64,000 bases of DNA from UBA5239 sp031548025 (GTDB taxonomy: Bacteria > Verrucomicrobiota > Lentisphaeria > Victivallales > Victivallaceae): assembly GCA_031548025.1 (NCBI GenBank), contig JAVBRM010000077.1:1-64000 (forward strand). Direction: 5' to 3'. Positions within the stretch are counted from its first letter, which is position 1. Every line of letters begins with the position of its first letter. The notes under the pieces are model-generated. The model saw nothing but the letters and a program-made list of their open reading frames with translations, made no database searches and had not been told where the DNA came from. This document shows, in pieces, positions 25,792 through 34,098 of this stretch. A program made the position numbers and the translations under genes.

Positions 25792-26660
25792 AGTTTGGTA
25801 CCGTCCGCGATTCCGACCGGATTCCAGGTTACATCGGAGCGGTTATGCCCTTTCTGATTCTGTTTTTCACTCAGGTCGTCGATCTGGTTGGTGTCGGCCA
25901 GATAGTCGTACTTGAAGTGTGCTGCATGGCCGTCGGCGAAGGTCAAGTGCAATCCCTTGTTGTGACGGGCCGCCATCCGCTGCCAGTCGCCCTTACAGCG
26001 GCCGAGCTTGACGGAGGTCGCTTCCTTCAAGGCGCCGCCGTTGAAAACATTCTGCTGTACGCACTGGTTCAGTTCGGTCAGATTAGCCCGGGTTTCACTC
26101 ATCAGGACTGTTTTCGAACCCTGTTTAATCATCGAGAGTTTTCCCAGATTGGTCGAATCTTCGAACGGGCTCAGCTTTGAGTTCGGCACATAATGGAAGC
26201 TGTAGTAATAGCTGCCGGATTTGAACAACTTGGTTTCCTCGTCGAATTTGTCGGTCGGCTTGGCGTCGTCTTTGTTGATCGGAGCCCTGGCGCCGGGGTC
26301 ATTGAAGATGGATTTGGTTTTCTGGAAGGCTGCCAACGCTTTGTCTTTGTCGGTGGCGAAGTCCTTGAAGGGAGTCTGTCCCACGTAACCGGGCAGTGCA
26401 TCCGCCCAGAATTTGTCACTGACTTCCTGACCATAAGAATCCGTAACATTGTCCTCGCCGAAAAACGGCAGGCTTTCCTTGTTGTCGTCCGCGAACAGGG
26501 CAAAAGCCAATCCCCATTGCTTGCAGTTATTCATACTGCTGGACGCCTTGCTTTTGGCACGGGCGCCGTTAAGAGCCGGCAGAAGCATTCCCGCCAGGAT
26601 GGCAATGATGGCTATCACTACCAGGAGTTCGATGAGTGTAAAATTCGATCTGTTTTTCAT
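25788..26660 (-). CDS. Prepilin-type pseudopilin with H-x9-DG-like motif
   Basis: Start at 26660 (MKNRSNFTLIELL), giving a short leader; an ATG at 26744 would add 28 residues. 290 residues. Prepilin helix FTLIELLVVIAIIAILAGM followed by LLPALNGARAKSKASSSMNN, then a globular domain and the signature ARHNKGLHLTFADGHAAHFK. The 3' end overlaps lepB by four bases. Unlike the other three pseudopilins here it has no sugar regulator immediately beside it. Upstream, a 390-base divergent region with a long inverted repeat separates it from the isomerase-like gene. Confidence 0.9.
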   Translation of the reverse strand: MKNRSNFTLIELLVVIAIIAILAGMLLPALNGARAKSKASSSMNNCKQWGLAFALFADDNKESLPFFGEDNVTDSYGQEVSDKFWADALPGYVGQTPFKDFATDKDKALAAFQKTKSIFNDPGARAPINKDDAKPTDKFDEETKLFKSGSYYYSFHYVPNSKLSPFEDSTNLGKLSMIKQGSKTVLMSETRANLTELNQCVQQNVFNGGALKEATSVKLGRCKGDWQRMAARHNKGLHLTFADGHAAHFKYDYLADTNQIDDLSEKQNQKGHNRSDVTWNPVGIADGTKL

Positions 26661-27050
26661 TTGTTTTTCAATCCTTGTTTTCTTGTTTTCGGCTTCATTT
26701 TGCCGTTGTTGATTTATCGGGTATATTTTTATTCTATTTTTCATTACTGGCGTTTCAATCCGAAACCTCCTTGCTGATTTTTAAATTTAATATAAATATA
26801 TCATTTAAATATTCAGACCAAGTTATCCCAATGCTAAGAATTGGTTAATTTTGCATAATTTTGCTTCCCTGCTTGAATTCATCAAAAATCCCATTAAATT
26901 ACCTATCTCCGGTTATTAAACCAACAATAACCGGAGATAGCGATAAATATTGAGAATGTATGGTGGCAAGGAAAGTTTTCAATTGTAGTTGAAATCACCA
27001 TTAACTGAGGTATTTTATCGGCAACCAATAATAATCCGGAGTTTTCAATC
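26661..27050. other. Divergent intergenic region without a gene
   Basis: AT-rich spacer between the pseudopilin gene (leftward) and the isomerase-like gene (rightward). It holds a perfect 15-base inverted repeat (26903-26940, listed separately), a smaller one TTTCAA-6-TTGAAA (26977-26994), and the ribosome binding site CCGGAG for the gene at 27051. I see no ORF of its own and no RNA gene. Confidence 0.6.
26903..26940. repeat. Perfect 15-base inverted repeat with 8-base loop
   Basis: Left arm CTATCTCCGGTTATT (26903-26917), loop AAACCAAC, right arm AATAACCGGAGATAG (26926-26940). No T-run follows on either side, and the flanking genes diverge from it, so a two-fold symmetric operator or an RNA hairpin in a leader is more likely than a terminator. 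Confidence 0.85.
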
Positions 27051-27929
27051 ATGTCAGCCAAAGAAGTTCCTTTGTTTTATTGTTACTCATGGGCCAACGT
27101 GCCCGATTCCATGATCCCGAACATTTTCGCCGAATTCAAAGACAATGGAGTACGCCACCTGGTTTTCGGTCATACCTGGGCGGAAAGAATCCTGAAAGAA
27201 CCGCGCTTCTTCTGTCAGTTGAAGGTAATGGCGATGAAAGCGGGAATACAATTGGGAGCCATCCATGCGCCGTTCGGCCCGGAATTCGACCTGAATTGCC
27301 CGGAAGCGGCCCGCCGGCCCGGTTTGATCCAGGATCATATCACCTCAATGAAATACGCGGCCGAGGTCGGCTGTCGGACCTATACCATTCACGTGGGAGC
27401 CTATCATTGGGTATTTCTGCATACACCGATGGCAGAACTCCGCGAACTCGCCCTCGACGCCATCGAAAAGCTGCTGCCGGAAGCGGAAAAACTGGATATC
27501 GTCATTGCGGTGGAAAACTCGTTCGAGCCGCCGAACTCCGCCGCGGAAGTGGTCGGGCTGGTCAGCCAATTCGTCTCCCCATACCTGGGCTGCTGCTTCG
27601 ATACCGGACACGCCTGTATGATGTCGCCATTCCCCGGCAAAGATCCCGCCCAATATTTCCCGGGAATAACGAATGCCTGGTGGCAGGGCATCGAAGAAAC
27701 CCCGAATTCGCTGGAAATGATGGCTCCGTACATCGTCACCACGCACATGCACGACAACGACGGTTACCGCGACGCCCACGCCATGCCCGGCACCGGCCGC
27801 ATCGACTGGCCCGAGCAAATCCGGCAGTTGAAAGCCTGCCCGCGCCTGATGTCCATGCAGACCGAAACCTCCACCGCCAACGGCATCTCGGTCAAAAGGT
27901 TGGTGGAAACCTTTCAGCGGCTCGTATAA
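27051..27929 (+). CDS. Sugar phosphate isomerase/epimerase-like TIM-barrel protein
   Basis: 292 residues. The AP-endonuclease-2/xylose-isomerase-like barrel is shown by the strands GAIHAPFG, TYTIHVGAYHW, IAVENSFEP (metal Glu), LGCCFDTGHACM (Asp and His), TTHMHDN and the final MQTETSTANG (Glu). These His, Asp and Glu residues bind a divalent metal in this family, which isomerises or epimerises ketoses or inositol derivatives. Neighbours do not reveal the sugar. A stem-loop follows 14 bases after the stop. Confidence 0.85.
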   Translation: MSAKEVPLFYCYSWANVPDSMIPNIFAEFKDNGVRHLVFGHTWAERILKEPRFFCQLKVMAMKAGIQLGAIHAPFGPEFDLNCPEAARRPGLIQDHITSMKYAAEVGCRTYTIHVGAYHWVFLHTPMAELRELALDAIEKLLPEAEKLDIVIAVENSFEPPNSAAEVVGLVSQFVSPYLGCCFDTGHACMMSPFPGKDPAQYFPGITNAWWQGIEETPNSLEMMAPYIVTTHMHDNDGYRDAHAMPGTGRIDWPEQIRQLKACPRLMSMQTETSTANGISVKRLVETFQRLV

Positions 27930-28180
27930 TGCTCTTTCTGCCACCGGTAAAGGGATTTTACCGGTACAGCAGGCTTGGGTATTTGTTCTTCCAAGGGTAA
28001 AAATTGAAGATTTCGAATCGGTCATACATCACCAGACAGTCGCGATTCTGGCCTCTCATGAACAAGCCGCCACTGAAAAACCATTGAATAGTTCGCACAG
28101 AAAGCCGCAATGGATGGATGGAATTGCTTCTCCGAGGTCGCCATTCACTTCGGCTTGTCTACAGTGTTGAGTTATGAAAT
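27930..28180. other. Intergenic region with stem-loop and a possible small minus-strand ORF
   Basis: Between the convergent stops of the isomerase-like gene and the giant hydrolase. It holds the hairpin at 27943-27965. On the minus strand a frame stays open up to a TAA beside that hairpin and contains ATG-initiated MRGQNRDCLVMYDRFEIFNF followed by YPWKNKYPSLLYR (33 residues). It may be a remnant of a decayed gene or chance; no family is recognised. Confidence 0.3.
27943..27965. terminator. Stem-loop between convergent genes
   Basis: ACCGGTAAA (27943-27951), loop GGGAT, TTTACCGGT (27957-27965): nine perfect pairs. It is placed 14 bases after the isomerase-like stop and could end transcription from both sides, though no clear T-run follows. 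Confidence 0.45.
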
Positions 28181-31100
28181 TCAGCGAATTTGAAAGCTTT
28201 CTTTGAAATTCACTTTTTCTCCCGGTTTCAGAGTTACGGGCCGATAGTGCCATTCCACCGTGGAAGCTCCGCTGCCATTATAAAGTTGAAACGCGGTGAG
28301 ATAACGCGCGTCAGGACGGTAGGATATGGCGTGATCGCCGAAGCTCTCCCGCAACTCGGGGGTGTCGGCGGCTTGCCGCTTCTGAAAACTTCTGCCGTCG
28401 TCCGGGGCACCGGCTCCTCCGGGAACGGCGATCCGCACGTCCGTGAGGCTTCGTTCCGCCGCAATCCATTGCCCGGAAGAAGAAAATTCGATTTTACCAG
28501 GCAAGGCTTTGCCGTTTTCTTCCGGATTCGGCATATTGCGTACCCAGAAGGCCAGCTCCAACGACTGTTTACCAGTATTGATATGAGTGGTCGTCACTTC
28601 AAATTCCGTTACATTTTCCGGGATGGCATAGGTTCGGACGGTTTTCAACGACAGGCCGTTCCAGGTGTGTTCAAGTTGCAGTTCGGCACGGCCGGAAGCC
28701 ACCAACGGCGTCGAGAGCCGGGAAGCGTTTTTTCCTCCCCGTCCTGAGCGCAGATTTTTCGGCAGCCAGATCCGGTTTTCCGCCAACAGTTGACCGTTTT
28801 TCCGGTTCGGACAGAGCGCCACACCGTTCACTGTCCAATTCATCACTGTTCCCCCGTTCGCCAGATCGATATGCAGTTTCTGGTTCGCGTTGGATAACAC
28901 CGGAATCGGCACTCCGGAACCGTCAGGATCGTCGTAGCTCAATTCAAAGTTGCCGGATTTCCAGGGTTTGACCAGAGCCGTGTCAGCGCGAAGCTTGTCC
29001 GCGGCGATACGATGGCGCTGTTCCAGTTCCCGCTGCGACGGAGCCGCGTTCCACGCTTCCGGAATCGCTTCGCCCAGCAGTACGAAGCGGGCGTCGCGCG
29101 GCGGCACTTCCACCAGAAATTCTTTCGCATTTTCCGGTAAAATCAGTTTTTGCCGGGCAACCAGCTCCGATACACCGCGTTTGCCTAATGCTTCGGGTAA
29201 GGAGATACGCACCCAGGCGCTTTCCGTTGGATGGTAGTTCAACAGTGAAATAAGTTGTTTTCCGCCGTATTCGCGGGCGTTGAAACGAAAGTGTTGTTGC
29301 CAGCCCGGGTAGGACATCTCCAGAGTTTTACCTCCGGCTTGAATTTGGTTGACCCGCAACTCCAAAGCTTCCGCCTTGACGCCGGGTTGCTCTTGTCCGT
29401 CGAGGAAGAACTCTTCCAGCCGGGCGACTTCGGCCATCGCCTGGTCAGCGGCGAGGTAAAACTTGCCGTCCAACCGTTCACCGGGATAGATGGCGAAGCC
29501 GGGACAACCGTCCACCGCCGCCGTCAACAGCATCAGACGGAAACGCGCCGGAGTCAATACTTCGTCCGGAGAGAGATAGCTTCCGCTGCCGTCCACGGCA
29601 CAGATCGGATAGTAAGGTTTGGTCAGACTTTGGCGTCCGATACGAATCATATCGAATGCAACGGCATCCAGATAGTGGTAGTAGCTCGGCAGGTGCATAT
29701 CCTGAAACGCTTCGTTCATCTGCGCGTCCTTGGCTATCGAGAAGTAACGGGAACGGTAATCCGGCGCGGAATAGTTCACCACATAGTTGTAATCGCCGAC
29801 TTTGAGTTTGAATTCCCGGGCGATTTTTTCCACCATCTCCACCTGGCCGGCGGCGAGTTCGACCCGGAATTCCCGCCACGCGTTTTTGTGATCACGCCGG
29901 ATTTCCGCCGCCGTCAACAGATGGTCCGACTTCTGTTTTTCGGAAAAATACCTACGGCAACGTTCACAGAAACACCAGTCCATCGGATGCCACTCTTCGG
30001 AATCCATAATGATGTATTCCCCGGGCATCGGTGCGCGGCCGGCAATGGAGTCGCGGATCAGCCGGTCGCGAATCGGCCGGAACTCCGGATCATACACCAG
30101 AAACGAGGGGCAGACATGACCGGGTTGAACTTTGCCGTCCGCTTTCATGGCACTCGGCACTTTCATTTCCTTGAGTCCCGCATACCAGCGGAACGCCCCA
30201 TTCGGCGCTCCGCGCAACATGAAAGTCCATCCGCGTTCAGCCAATATTTTGCGGGCATCGGCCAGCGGCTGGTAGTTCTGGTCATAACGGGCGCACCAGG
30301 TGTAACCGGCCTCCTCCTGGCAACGCAGCGAAGCCAGAAAAGCCTCCCGGTTGCCGAAGGTCAGATCCTCGTCATTCCAGCGGAAAAAGGCGAAACGTTT
30401 CGGATTCGGAGTTTTGACCATTGCGGGCAGAATGTTCAAGCGGAACCACTCCTCCGGGCCGGAACGGCCGTCATTTTCCAAATGCCAGAAGACTTTCTCG
30501 CCTGTGATCGATTTGCCCGGCTCCTCCGGCATCAGCAACATCACCAAGCGGCGCTGATATAATGGCTGCCGCGCCGCTATAAGCATGCCGCGCGGACGCT
30601 CGAAACGCCAACGGCGATAATCACCTTCCGGGCGTTTCAATGGGGCCGACGTGAATTTTTCCTGTCGCCAGTTCACAGGATGCGGGCAGACCGCATCGAC
30701 GATTTTCACTTCGGCGGGCAAATCGATCAACAGGGCCGGAGCTTTCAATTGATCCTTGTCGGCCATGAAGTGAAACGTCAACTTGGTCGGGCTGTCGGCA
30801 AAGGTGTTGAACTCCGGTTCGGCCGTTTCCTGCTGTTCACGGGAATGCACCACCGGATACACCCGGGCAGTCAATATGTCACGAGTCAGGTGCAAGGCCG
30901 ATTTCAAATCACCGGAATTTACCGTCACCCCGTCGAAGCGAACGGTTCCCATACCGGTATTGAGCAAAATCACGGCGGTGGAAACCGCTGTTTTAGGCAC
31001 GGCGAAATGCGTATCGAACTTTTGCCATTCGCTTGAGCCGGACAACTCAGGAGCCAGAACTTCGCCCAGCGATTTGGCGTGAGCGTCAAAAAATTCCAGT

Positions 31101-31963
31101 CCGACGGCGGCCTTGCCGTCACCTTCGCAGCGGACGGCGCCGGAGAGCCGAAGCGCGGAGTGCTGCGACCACGTCGCCGGCAGCGCCGCCGTGAAGCCGG
31201 AACGCGCCGCTCCGGTACTCCAACGCTGAACTGCGCAGATTCGATCGCCGTCACGCTCCACGCCGACAGTCGAAACGTTTTCATTTCCGAGATAGGCCTT
31301 GAGCGTCCAATTTCCCGGCAGACCGGTTTCCTGAACGATTTCACCGTTGAAATCCAATTTAAGCGATTGAACGGCGGCGATTTCTTGCTTTTGGACGGCC
31401 GGGGCAACTGCGGAAACTGGAGTTTCCTCGTCTATTTCCACCGCGACGTTGTCGATCCAGAGCGTTCCGGTATCAGTCATGCGGATGGACAGCTCCAAGG
31501 TCGTCAAACCGGCGGGAAGCGTCACTGTTCCGGAAACAGTCTTCCAGTTGAAGTCGCCTTGAAGTCCGGCGATTTTTTTCCATACCGCCTGTTTTTGAGT
31601 CCCGGCGTCGCCTTTGGTCACAATGAGGGCATTTTTGATTCCAACGCCGCAGACCAGCATGGAAATTCGGCACTCCCGCGCCTGCTTCAGCTCCGGAAAC
31701 CGGTAACGCTGAAATATGGAATGGTTGCTTTTGCCCGGCGCTTCCTTGACTTCAATCCGCGCCGAGTATTTTCCCGCTCCGGGGTTGGAATCGTCCAGCG
31801 TGAACTCAACCGGCTTGCCAGGTACGGGCGACATTCGCCATCCGAAAGCAAAACCGGTGCGCGCGTCTTTCTCTTCAAATCCGGAATTGACCGTGAGGCT
31901 CGCTCCGGACAGCAGGGTTCCCGCCAGCAGGGACAACAACAGTAATGATATTCTTTTTCTCAT
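28181..31963 (-). CDS. Very large secreted protein, putative glycoside hydrolase with carbohydrate-binding domains
   Basis: Start at ATG 31963 (MRKRISLLLLSLLAGTLLSG), six bases after AAGGAG; 1260 residues with a clear signal peptide. Residues about 20-190 look like a CBM4/9-type sandwich ending in GTLWIDNVAVEI; a second such domain ends in GTVRFDGVTVNSG. The centre (about 500-870) is TIM-barrel-like, with FFRWNDEDLTFGNREAFLAS, and a Cys cluster in YIIMDSEEWHPMDWCFCERC, as seen in several hypothetical glycosidases of this phylum. The C-terminal third is beta-rich. No known GH family was recognised. It is the last gene of a GntR-pseudopilin-hydrolase unit, 16 bases after the pseudopilin stop. 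Confidence 0.75.
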   Translation of the reverse strand: MRKRISLLLLSLLAGTLLSGASLTVNSGFEEKDARTGFAFGWRMSPVPGKPVEFTLDDSNPGAGKYSARIEVKEAPGKSNHSIFQRYRFPELKQARECRISMLVCGVGIKNALIVTKGDAGTQKQAVWKKIAGLQGDFNWKTVSGTVTLPAGLTTLELSIRMTDTGTLWIDNVAVEIDEETPVSAVAPAVQKQEIAAVQSLKLDFNGEIVQETGLPGNWTLKAYLGNENVSTVGVERDGDRICAVQRWSTGAARSGFTAALPATWSQHSALRLSGAVRCEGDGKAAVGLEFFDAHAKSLGEVLAPELSGSSEWQKFDTHFAVPKTAVSTAVILLNTGMGTVRFDGVTVNSGDLKSALHLTRDILTARVYPVVHSREQQETAEPEFNTFADSPTKLTFHFMADKDQLKAPALLIDLPAEVKIVDAVCPHPVNWRQEKFTSAPLKRPEGDYRRWRFERPRGMLIAARQPLYQRRLVMLLMPEEPGKSITGEKVFWHLENDGRSGPEEWFRLNILPAMVKTPNPKRFAFFRWNDEDLTFGNREAFLASLRCQEEAGYTWCARYDQNYQPLADARKILAERGWTFMLRGAPNGAFRWYAGLKEMKVPSAMKADGKVQPGHVCPSFLVYDPEFRPIRDRLIRDSIAGRAPMPGEYIIMDSEEWHPMDWCFCERCRRYFSEKQKSDHLLTAAEIRRDHKNAWREFRVELAAGQVEMVEKIAREFKLKVGDYNYVVNYSAPDYRSRYFSIAKDAQMNEAFQDMHLPSYYHYLDAVAFDMIRIGRQSLTKPYYPICAVDGSGSYLSPDEVLTPARFRLMLLTAAVDGCPGFAIYPGERLDGKFYLAADQAMAEVARLEEFFLDGQEQPGVKAEALELRVNQIQAGGKTLEMSYPGWQQHFRFNAREYGGKQLISLLNYHPTESAWVRISLPEALGKRGVSELVARQKLILPENAKEFLVEVPPRDARFVLLGEAIPEAWNAAPSQRELEQRHRIAADKLRADTALVKPWKSGNFELSYDDPDGSGVPIPVLSNANQKLHIDLANGGTVMNWTVNGVALCPNRKNGQLLAENRIWLPKNLRSGRGGKNASRLSTPLVASGRAELQLEHTWNGLSLKTVRTYAIPENVTEFEVTTTHINTGKQSLELAFWVRNMPNPEENGKALPGKIEFSSSGQWIAAERSLTDVRIAVPGGAGAPDDGRSFQKRQAADTPELRESFGDHAISYRPDARYLTAFQLYNGSGASTVEWHYRPVTLKPGEKVNFKESFQIR

Positions 31964-31979
31964 CAGATACTCCTTGGAA

Positions 31980-32834
31980 TCAGCGCCGGAAACCGGCATA
32001 ATACAAAGCGGTTCCAGAACCGTCCAGTTTGGTTTTTACATGCCCTCGTTCCAACACTTCAGCCGCCAACAGGTTTTCGACATGGCCGTCGACGAAAGTG
32101 ACATTGACGCTGCCGACGACCGCAACTCCTTCGGCAGCATATGCTCCGCTGCTGGAACCGGCTTCGCCCCCGGGACGATAGGAGTTGCCGCCGTGCCGAT
32201 AACCGAGTCCGGAATAGTAATACCAACATGGAGTTGTGCGCAAGCCAAGGTCCGCAAAGATTGCCGCTCGGGAAGCAGTGGTTATCGCAGAAACCTTGCG
32301 GAATGTTCCATAATCTCTTAAAGTGACTCCGGTTGTTGCAGTGCTGTCGTCAATATTGCCGCACAACGATAGATTTACACCGTAGTGGGTATCGGTCCAT
32401 TGATTGCGATCACCGGCGCTGTTTTTTCCCCAGCCTCCGGGCTGCTGTTCGGATGGACACATGAAAATCGATTTTCGGAGAAGCGCGATATTGTCCGCGG
32501 CCCGTCCGTCGAAACCATAATGGGAGTCTTTGCCGGAACGCGGTCCGGTAAAAATCGACACCTGATTGTACCACCACGGCGGACTGGTACACATTTTCCC
32601 CTGAATCAGCCAGCCGTCATAACTGTCGCTGTACATGGCTTGCCCGGTACCCATGGTTTTCAGATTATTCTGGCAGAGAGAGGTACGTGCCCGCTCGCGC
32701 GCCTTGCTCAACGCTGGCAGCAGCAATGCCGCCAATATCGCAATGATTGCAATCACTACCAGGAGCTCTATTAATGTAAAAGCCATTGATTTTCGATCAC
32801 GAGTGATTACTTTTGGAACGTTTTTGGGGTTCAT
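31980..32834 (-). CDS. Prepilin-type pseudopilin with H-x9-DG-like motif
   Basis: Start at 32834 (MNPKNVPKVITRDRKSM), with AAAGGAG upstream; 284 residues. Prepilin helix AFTLIELLVVIAIIAILAAL and LLPALSKARERARTSLCQNN. The C-terminal VVGSVNVTFVDGHVENLLAA carries the Asp-Gly-His end of the signature, but its leading His is less clear. It sits between a GntR-LacI-type regulator (38 bases upstream) and the giant secreted hydrolase (16 bases downstream), the tightest of the pseudopilin-enzyme pairings in the window. Confidence 0.9.
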   Translation of the reverse strand: MNPKNVPKVITRDRKSMAFTLIELLVVIAIIAILAALLLPALSKARERARTSLCQNNLKTMGTGQAMYSDSYDGWLIQGKMCTSPPWWYNQVSIFTGPRSGKDSHYGFDGRAADNIALLRKSIFMCPSEQQPGGWGKNSAGDRNQWTDTHYGVNLSLCGNIDDSTATTGVTLRDYGTFRKVSAITTASRAAIFADLGLRTTPCWYYYSGLGYRHGGNSYRPGGEAGSSSGAYAAEGVAVVGSVNVTFVDGHVENLLAAEVLERGHVKTKLDGSGTALYYAGFRR

Positions 32835-32871
32835 GGCAAGACTCCTTTTTTTATTAGATGATAATGAAAAA

Positions 32872-33924
32872 CTATTTTGAATTAATGGCATCCAGCAACT
32901 CAACCGGCGCCGCGCATCTGGTGCGGATCATCAGTTCACCGGTAACTTCTGTGATTTCCGGCACGGCTTTGCCGGCAAGCATTCTTTGCACGAGTTTCAC
33001 CGCTTCGCATCCGGTTTCCGGACGCGCCTCGGAAAACACACTGTACGAATCCGGTTCGCCGTTGACTCCCCATTGGATGACAGAATAATTTTTATGGGGA
33101 AATGCGGTTATGAACTCCTGAAACACTTTCCTGCGACTGCATCCCAGGATTACCGCGCTGAACGGGAAGGCTTTCATTCCTTCGGCTATTTTTTCCGCGG
33201 TGGAACATTCTTTATTCAGAATGCAATGCCGTTGAGGATTAGCGACTCCGGCTATCCGCAACTCATGTTGAAAAGCGTTGATTCGTTCCCGGTCGATCGG
33301 GGTTGCGTCACGATCGATCAGGGCGATATGCCGATGCCCGATGCCGAAAAGATAACGCACCATTCGGAACATACCGTCGGAACTGCTCAGCACCACCGAA
33401 GGAAACCCGGCATTCCGGCGTAATGTCACCACAGTCGGCACACCTTTTTCCTGTAACCGGCCTAATAACGCCTGGCATTCCGGCGAGTCCGGGCGGTCGA
33501 AAATCACCGCATCGTATAGACCAGCCAACGCGTCTTCGATGCCGGAAGCAATTTGACTCTGGCTACGGATATCCACGGTGAAACCAGCGATATAACTTTG
33601 GGTCAAAACTCCGGATATCAGTTCCCGGTTGAAAAAGTCATTCTCCAGAGGGCATTTTTCCGGTCGCAAACGTGAGAGCGCCATCAATAATTTCTTAGGC
33701 TCGGGGGAATTGAGCTTGCGTACAAAGGTACCGCGCCCGGGAAGACGTTCAATCAAACCATCTTCGGAGAGTCGCGCCAACGCCGACCGCAAGGTGATAA
33801 AGGACACTCCGCACTCCCGCGCCAACTCCAACTCATTAGGCAGACGCAATTGGGGAACGTATTCTCCCGTTTCAATACGCCTCCTGAGTTCGTCGTAAAC
33901 ACGATCTTTTTTTAAACGAGTCAT
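32872..33924 (-). CDS. GntR-type regulator with LacI-like sensor domain (AraR-like)
   Basis: Start at ATG 33924 (MTRLKKDRVYDELRRRI); 350 residues. N-terminal GntR winged helix (LPNELELARECGVSFITLRS, GLIERLPGRGTFVRK) fused to a LacI/periplasmic-binding-protein-like domain (DAVIFDRPDSPE, GIGHRHIALIDRD, VILGCSRRKVFQEF). This layout is that of AraR, a repressor released by a sugar. It is the first gene of the unit with the pseudopilin and the giant hydrolase, and has a consensus promoter upstream (33979-34009). The effector sugar is unknown. Confidence 0.93.
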   Translation of the reverse strand: MTRLKKDRVYDELRRRIETGEYVPQLRLPNELELARECGVSFITLRSALARLSEDGLIERLPGRGTFVRKLNSPEPKKLLMALSRLRPEKCPLENDFFNRELISGVLTQSYIAGFTVDIRSQSQIASGIEDALAGLYDAVIFDRPDSPECQALLGRLQEKGVPTVVTLRRNAGFPSVVLSSSDGMFRMVRYLFGIGHRHIALIDRDATPIDRERINAFQHELRIAGVANPQRHCILNKECSTAEKIAEGMKAFPFSAVILGCSRRKVFQEFITAFPHKNYSVIQWGVNGEPDSYSVFSEARPETGCEAVKLVQRMLAGKAVPEITEVTGELMIRTRCAAPVELLDAINSK

Positions 33925-33978
33925 AATATGTTTACAGGTCACTTAATATTATTTATTGTCATTTCAAATATCATTCCA

Positions 33979-34009
33979 ATATTATAATATCATATGCATG
34001 TTTTGTCAA
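33979..34009 (-). promoter_or_regulatory. Consensus promoter of the GntR-pseudopilin-hydrolase unit
   Basis: Minus strand TTGACA (34009-34004), 17 bases, TATAAT (33986-33981). The -10 lies in a perfect palindrome ATATTATAATAT (33979-33990), a candidate operator, though its AT-richness makes chance possible. Confidence 0.65.
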
Positions 34010-34064
34010 GAGCTAAAAAAAAATTTCGTCCAATGTTTCGAGCCGCCTGCTTTAATAATAATAT

Positions 34065-34092
34065 TTGAAAAACATGGGGGGCGAGTTATATT
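34065..34092 (+). promoter_or_regulatory. Promoter of the GT-C-like membrane protein gene (leaderless)
   Basis: TTGAAA (34065-34070), 16 bases, TATATT (34087-34092). The ATG at 34099 is six bases beyond the -10, at the expected transcription start, and has no usable Shine-Dalgarno. Confidence 0.5.
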
Positions 34093-34098
34093 CTTTGT

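Noticed and set aside
29255..30562. Open frame of 435 codons on the plus strand
   Set aside because: Antisense to the giant secreted protein, which has a signal peptide and ribosome binding site; no protein-like domains in the plus frame.
33929..33938. TGTTTACAGG, similar to the LacI boxes; also at 43099-43108
   Set aside because: Only eight of nine bases match the LacI box, both lie inside leaders away from promoter elements, and the adjacent genes are not linked to that LacI protein.
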